DNA of 64,000 bases from Streptomyces filamentosus. GTDB lineage: Bacteria > Actinomycetota > Actinomycetes > Streptomycetales > Streptomycetaceae. The notes below the pieces were generated by a model that worked only from the letters and a program-made list of their open reading frames with translations, ran no database searches and was not told where the DNA came from. The stretch is from assembly GCF_014654895.1 (NCBI RefSeq), contig NZ_BNBE01000001.1, positions 372,001 to 436,000 on the forward strand, in the 5' to 3' direction. How positions within the stretch are numbered: position 1 is the first letter of the stretch; every line of letters starts with the position of its first letter. Below, in pieces: positions 61,757-64,000 of the stretch. Made by a program: the position numbers and the translations under genes.

Positions 61757-61810
61757 TCAGCGCGCGGAACGCAGCCGGGTCGACCGGAAGTCGTGGAGGA
61801 CGGAGCACAT
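61757..61810 (-). CDS. Possible 17-aa leader peptide
   Basis: ATG to TGA encoding MCSVLHDFRSTRLRSAR. TAGGGT lies 7 nt upstream of the ATG, as in leaderless messages, but no good -35 is seen. It is followed by a hairpin (61686-61717) and then the hydrolase gene, an arrangement that recalls attenuator leaders. Could equally be chance. Confidence 0.25.
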   Translation of the reverse strand: MCSVLHDFRSTRLRSAR

Positions 61811-61893
61811 GCGCCGGACCCTAGCCCCGCCCGGCCGGGGCCCGCACCCCTTTTTCCGCGTCGCCCGGCTGGGGGGTGGAGGAACCCGGCAGG

Positions 61894-62835
61894 TCAGAGC
61901 GGGGTCGCGGCCTTGAGGACGGCGTAGAGGGTGACCGCCGAGTTCGCGGAGGCGAGGGCCGAGACGGCGACGCCGGTGACGGCGCCCCAGAGGGCGAGGC
62001 CGACGGCGGTGAAGACCGGCGGCCAGGCGCGGGGGGCCGGCGGCGGGGCGAGGAGGGCGGCGACCCGGCGCGGCACGGGTCCGGCGGCGGCGAAGGCCGG
62101 GAGGGTCGCGGGCCCCGCGCCGGCGGGGGCCAGGGCGGCCCGGCCGATGGCCCGGGCGACCGCGCGCCGGCTCCCGACCCGTACCGCGGCCTCCTCGTCC
62201 GCCCAGCGTTCGGCGGAGTAGGTGACGGCGGTGCGCAGCGGGCGCAGGAAGGGGTTGGCCGCCGCGGCCAGCCGGGCCACGAGCAGCAGCCGGTCGTGGC
62301 GGCCCGTCAGGTGCGCCCGCTCGTGGGCGAAGAGCGCGCGGCGCTCGGCGGGCCGGAGCAGGGCGAGCATGCCCCGGCTGACCACGACCCGGTCCCGGGA
62401 GCCGCGGCGGACGGCCGGGAGGGCGTACGCGTAGGGCGCCGGGTCCGGCAGGACGGCGACGGGCGCGTCCGGCAGTCCGGCGAGCGCGCGGGCGGCCCGG
62501 CGGCGGATCCGGCGGTGGCGCAGCAGCACCCGGGCGCAGACGCCGGTGACCGCGAGGAGGGCGGGGATCGCCGCCTTGCCGGCGACCTCGTCGTGGGGCA
62601 GGGCGGCCCGGACCTCCGGGTCCGACCAGGCGTCGGGGAGGGGGTTGCCGGGCAGCTGGGCGGTGCCGACGACCATGAGGAGGCCGAGGCAGAGGGTGCT
62701 GCACGCGGCGAGCACGGCGGCCACGGCGGTGAGGAGCCGGGTCGCGGTGCGCGGGTGGAGGTGGTGCTCGGCGAGGCGCGCGACGGGCCAGGCGGTCAGC
62801 GGCAGGACGAGCGGCAGGAAGACGAAGAGGCCCAC
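61894..62835 (-). CDS. M56-family membrane metallopeptidase (BlaR1/MecR1-type protease domain)
   Basis: 313 aa. Zinc motif HERAH in ALFAHERAHLTGRHDRLL, with the third ligand likely in SAERWADEEAA. Membrane helices at the N-terminus (FVFLPLVLPLTAWPVARL), about 35-58, about 90-105, and a C-terminal one. It lacks the extracellular penicillin-binding sensor of BlaR1. Forms a pair with the upstream BlaI-type gene, 4 nt away, so it probably cleaves that repressor or responds to envelope stress. Confidence 0.88.
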   Translation of the reverse strand: MGLFVFLPLVLPLTAWPVARLAEHHLHPRTATRLLTAVAAVLAACSTLCLGLLMVVGTAQLPGNPLPDAWSDPEVRAALPHDEVAGKAAIPALLAVTGVCARVLLRHRRIRRRAARALAGLPDAPVAVLPDPAPYAYALPAVRRGSRDRVVVSRGMLALLRPAERRALFAHERAHLTGRHDRLLLVARLAAAANPFLRPLRTAVTYSAERWADEEAAVRVGSRRAVARAIGRAALAPAGAGPATLPAFAAAGPVPRRVAALLAPPPAPRAWPPVFTAVGLALWGAVTGVAVSALASANSAVTLYAVLKAATPL

Positions 62836-62839
62836 GGTG

Positions 62840-63304
62840 TCAGTCCTCCCCCGTCCCGTGCCGCTCCCCGTCCGCCCCGTCCCCCTCGTCCTCCCCGTCC
62901 TCCCCGTCCTCCCCGGCCCGGGCGAGGAGGTCCCTCAGGAGCCGCTCGTCGGAGGCCTGGAGGGTGGTGAAGAAGCGGGTGAGGACGGCCTCCCGGTCGC
63001 CCTCGCCGTCCAGCACCCGGCGCATGCGGAGGGCGGCGAGGCCGGCCTCGTCGGCGACGGCGGTCCACTCGAAGGACCGGCCGGCGCGCTCGCGGGCGAC
63101 GGCGCCCTTGGCGTGCAGACGGGTGAGGATGGTGATGACGGTGGTGTACGCGAGTCCCCCGCCGAGCCGTTCCCTGACCAGGCCCGCGGTGACCGGTCCC
63201 CCGGCGGCGCGCACGGCGGCGAGGACCTGGGCCTCCAGCTCGCCCTGGCCGCGCCGGCGCGCGGAGCCGGCCGCCTCCGCGCCGGCGGCGTCCCGCTTCT
63301 TCAT
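62840..63304 (-). CDS. BlaI/MecI/CopY-family repressor
   Basis: 154 aa. Winged helix RRRGQGELEAQVLAAVRAAGGPVTAGLVRERLGGGLAYTTVITILTRLHAKGAVARERAGRSFEW is characteristic (TTVxTxLxRLxxKG). The C-terminal dimerisation helix is followed by an acidic tail with EDGEDGEDEGDG repeats. Partner of the M56 protease. The inverted repeat at 63389-63404 in its promoter region is the likely autoregulatory site. Confidence 0.9.
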   Translation of the reverse strand: MKKRDAAGAEAAGSARRRGQGELEAQVLAAVRAAGGPVTAGLVRERLGGGLAYTTVITILTRLHAKGAVARERAGRSFEWTAVADEAGLAALRMRRVLDGEGDREAVLTRFFTTLQASDERLLRDLLARAGEDGEDGEDEGDGADGERHGTGED

Positions 63305-63388
63305 CCGTCGTCCTCCTGTCCTTTCCCGGCCGCTCGTCCGGGCCGCGCCCGGCCCGGTCGTCGTGCGGGGGCGACCCTACCCGGACGT

Positions 63389-63404
63389 TCTACGTCCCTG
63401 TAGA
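63389..63404. promoter_or_regulatory. BlaI-type operator between blaI-like and tatA-like genes
   Basis: Inverted repeat TCTAC-GTCCCT-GTAGA. BlaI/MecI/CopY operators carry TACA/TGTA cores; the minus strand here reads CTACAGGGACGTAG. Located in the divergent gap, so it may also influence tatA. Confidence 0.55.
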
Positions 63405-63450
63405 TTGTCGCTGGTCCGAGCCCCCGTCCCGTCCCCCGCCTGGAGTGCCC

Positions 63451-63660
63451 ATGTTCGGTCTGAGCGAGATCGCGATCCTGCTGATCGTCGTCGCCCTGGT
63501 GGTCGGCGCGAAGAAGCTCCCGGAGCTGGCCCGCAGCGCGGGCAAGGCGTCCCGCATCCTGAAGGCGGAGTCGCGGGCGATGAAGTCCGGCGACGGGGCC
63601 GGGGAGCCGGCCGCCACGTACACCGTCAAGGAGACGCGGCCCGCCGACGGCGAGCGCTGA
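63451..63660 (+). CDS. tatA: TatA/E-family twin-arginine translocase subunit
   Basis: 69 aa from the ATG (MFGLSEIAILLIVV) with GGAG 6 nt upstream; a GTG two codons earlier is less well spaced. Single N-terminal membrane helix, then the amphipathic helix with KKLPELARSAGKASRILKAE, the TatA/E core (FGxxKLP...GKxxRxFK). Short for TatA, more like TatE. No tatB or tatC beside it, so an accessory copy. Confidence 0.87.
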   Translation: MFGLSEIAILLIVVALVVGAKKLPELARSAGKASRILKAESRAMKSGDGAGEPAATYTVKETRPADGER

Positions 63661-63675
63661 GCCCGGGGACCCGGC

Positions 63676-64000
63676 TCAGCCGGCGGGCCGGTCGGCGACC
63701 CGGTCGGCGACCCGGTCGGCCGGCGCGGCGACCGAGGCGAGGTAGCGGGCGTACTCGTCCAGGGCGGCCAGCGCCCGGACGTCGTCGCGGTCGATCAGCC
63801 AGGTCAGGGTGAGGCCGTCGAGGACGCCGAGGCCGTACCGGGCGAGGACCGCCAGGTCCACGGTCCACACGAGACCGGCGGCGCCGGCCATCGACTCCAG
63901 GTGCGCGCGGTACACGTCCTGGTAGTGGCGGTACTGCCGCCGGGCGAGGTCGGCGAGCCCGGGGCGGCGCAGCGCGTACTGGGTGACCTCGTACGTGACC
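63676..64000 (-). CDS. TetR-family regulator, C-terminal part (5' end outside window)
   Basis: About 108 residues are visible, running off the right edge: VTYEVTQYALRRPGLADLAR, HYQDVYRAHLES, WTVDLAVLARYGLGVLDGLTLTWLIDRD. This matches the C-terminal ligand/dimer domain of TetR regulators, with the YEVTxYALR and LxDGLxLxxL pattern. HTH not in window. The tail holds a small in-frame repeat (ADRVADRVADR). Convergent with tatA. Confidence 0.72.
   Translation of the reverse strand, partial: VTYEVTQYALRRPGLADLARRQYRHYQDVYRAHLESMAGAAGLVWTVDLAVLARYGLGVLDGLTLTWLIDRDDVRALAALDEYARYLASVAAPADRVADRVADRPAG

Overview
The window reads as Streptomyces (or a very close actinomycete) chromosome. Base composition is very GC-rich with GC3-biased codons. 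Start codons are mostly ATG or GTG with GGAGG-type ribosome sites, and 4-nt ATGA/GTGA overlaps are frequent. The gene content is typical: SARP/AfsR regulator, PucR regulators, ECF sigma factor, RICIN and SpaA-type secreted proteins, TIGR04222 protein, NCS2/uricase purine cluster. No rRNA, tRNA, CRISPR array, insertion sequence or prophage was seen.

Region by region. 1-3.2 kb: end of a secreted SGNH esterase, a large hypothetical protein and a fibronectin-III lipoprotein. 3.6-14.5 kb: a purine/urate catabolism island. On the minus strand lie uraD-uraH-pucL, an NCS2 permease, 8-oxoguanine deaminase and a second NCS2 permease, preceded by a small HTH regulator and a thiamine-binding-type protein. 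On the plus strand lie hyi-glxR and a catalase. 15-18.5 kb: HNH nuclease, MFS exporter with divergent ArsR-type regulator, a hypothetical protein. 18.6-20.4 kb: gcl, completing the glyoxylate-to-glycerate branch. 20.6-30.3 kb: Mrr-like protein with a collagen-like linker, TIGR04222 protein, GNAT, two acyl-CoA synthetases with a GAF-LuxR regulator, AlkZ-like glycosylase, CorA. 30.3-33.8 kb: MerR, a His-rich protein behind a copper-type operator, MFS. 33.8-39.05 kb: a defence-like operon (see below). 39-44.6 kb: thioesterase, DJ-1/PfpI protein, and a His/Met/Cys-rich putative metal-handling cluster with an ECF sigma factor and a PepSY protein. 44.6-53 kb: SARP regulator, FAD monooxygenase, two PucR regulators, truncated AMP-ligase. 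53-58.7 kb: secreted RICIN protein with divergent LacI repressor, SpaA-repeat surface protein. 58.8-64 kb: membrane proteins, hydrolase, M56/BlaI pair, TatA, partial TetR.

The most striking system is the tightly overlapped minus-strand operon at 33.84-38.26 kb. It encodes a class III nucleotide cyclase, a STAND-like protein lacking the P-loop lysine, a 307-aa protein of unknown function and a three-helix membrane protein of the Pycsar effector (PycTM/DUF5706) type. It lies directly downstream of a Crp/Fnr-family cyclic-nucleotide receptor gene, and a perfect CGTGA-N6-TCACG Crp-type palindrome sits between the two. The cyclase C-terminus and the STAND-like N-terminus share a 19-residue peptide (15 identities, ending VGGDFTY) that resembles a homotypic assembly or amyloid-signalling motif. 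I infer an expanded Pycsar-like anti-phage system with transcriptional feedback.

The purine island carries two apparent regulons visible in the DNA. A 15-bp inverted repeat TCAACA-N3-TGTTGA overlaps the -35 box of both the uraD operon and the catalase. This would couple H2O2-producing uricase to its detoxifier. A tandem pair of TTCCG-N5-CGGAA-type repeats spaced 21 bp precedes both hyi-glxR and gcl, which lie 9 kb apart.
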